From contig JAFUWW010000013.1 in the NCBI GenBank assembly GCA_017471085.1, positions 1 to 42,510 of the forward strand: a DNA stretch of 42,510 bases. The letters are read 5' to 3'. This DNA comes from Bacteroidales bacterium (lineage in GTDB: Bacteria; Bacteroidota; Bacteroidia; Bacteroidales; UBA932). The notes below the pieces were generated by a model. That model had not been told where the DNA came from. It did not search any database and saw only the letters and a program-made list of their open reading frames with translations. The position numbers and the translations under genes are program-made. This document shows, in pieces, positions 42,415-42,510 of the stretch (position 1 is the first letter of the stretch; each line of letters starts with the position of its first letter).

Positions 42415-42510
42415 CATTTAAAACAAACTAAGTTCATCAAAACTATTTTGCTCTTTGACAATATTGTTGTTAGGTATACCAAACAGTTCTTGGAGAGGCG
42501 TAGTATCTGT
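42415..42510. other. AT-rich end of window with an 18-bp near-palindrome
   Basis: After 42414 the base composition shifts strongly to A and T, unlike the GC-rich genes before it. TGTTAGGTATACCAAACA (42468-42485) is a palindrome with one mismatched pair, and CAATATTG (42459-42466) is a perfect palindrome just before it. No coding frame was recognised before the window ends; the feature these belong to lies to the right. Confidence 0.4.

Overview
The window looks like a stretch of chromosome from a GC-rich member of the Bacteroidales (Bacteroidota). The evidence is: repeated promoter-like boxes of the Bacteroidota type (TAnnTTTG, several with TTTG or TTG 19-21 bp upstream), no obvious Shine-Dalgarno sequences, many secreted glycoside hydrolases with Sec or lipoprotein signals, a LytS/LytTR two-component pair beside a TonB-receptor-like outer-membrane barrel, and an acetylhomoserine sulfhydrylase. 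Genus cannot be decided from sequence alone. No rRNA, tRNA or CRISPR array was recognised.

Layout. 1-300: 3.6 copies of an 83-bp tandem repeat whose units carry long inverted repeats. 306-617: decayed, frameshifted IS1182-type transposase fragment. 627-3514: two divergent secreted esterases, the second with two complete alpha/beta-hydrolase domains. 3520-3629: nested perfect inverted repeats between convergent genes. 3631-9660 (minus): outer-membrane barrel protein, LytS-type kinase, LytTR regulator and C69 dipeptidase, probably one transcription unit with an extra promoter before the peptidase. 9777-25886: carbohydrate-degrading region with a GH43-like lipoprotein, a NagX/HGSNAT-like membrane acyltransferase, GH2, an AraC-regulator relic, a GH120-like beta-helix enzyme, GH43 with discoidin and FN3 domains, a DUF4491-like membrane protein, an M64 peptidase, a cytosolic GH94 phosphorylase and a PHB-depolymerase-like esterase. 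26083-31227: a GH106 enzyme, then a convergent GH35-like enzyme. 31452-34736: MetY, an acyltransferase-3 protein and DeoD. 34874-38209: a second GH106. 38353-42240: APH-fold protein, cyclophilin-like lipoprotein, Cys-nucleophile hydrolase, divergent AraC regulator and a small membrane protein. The last ~100 bases are AT-rich and unlike the rest.

How it fits together (inference). The enzymes suit deacetylation and debranching of plant cell-wall polysaccharide: esterases, GH43 and GH120 for xylan or arabinan side chains, GH2 and GH35 for beta-galactosides, GH106 for alpha-L-rhamnosides. GH94 would phosphorolyse an imported beta-glucoside disaccharide in the cytoplasm. There is no SusC/SusD pair, no ECF sigma/anti-sigma pair and no hybrid two-component regulator, so this is an enzyme-rich cluster that presumably depends on uptake systems elsewhere. 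The only local AraC regulator near the hydrolases (15505-15729) is broken, while an intact one at 40924 faces a different operon.
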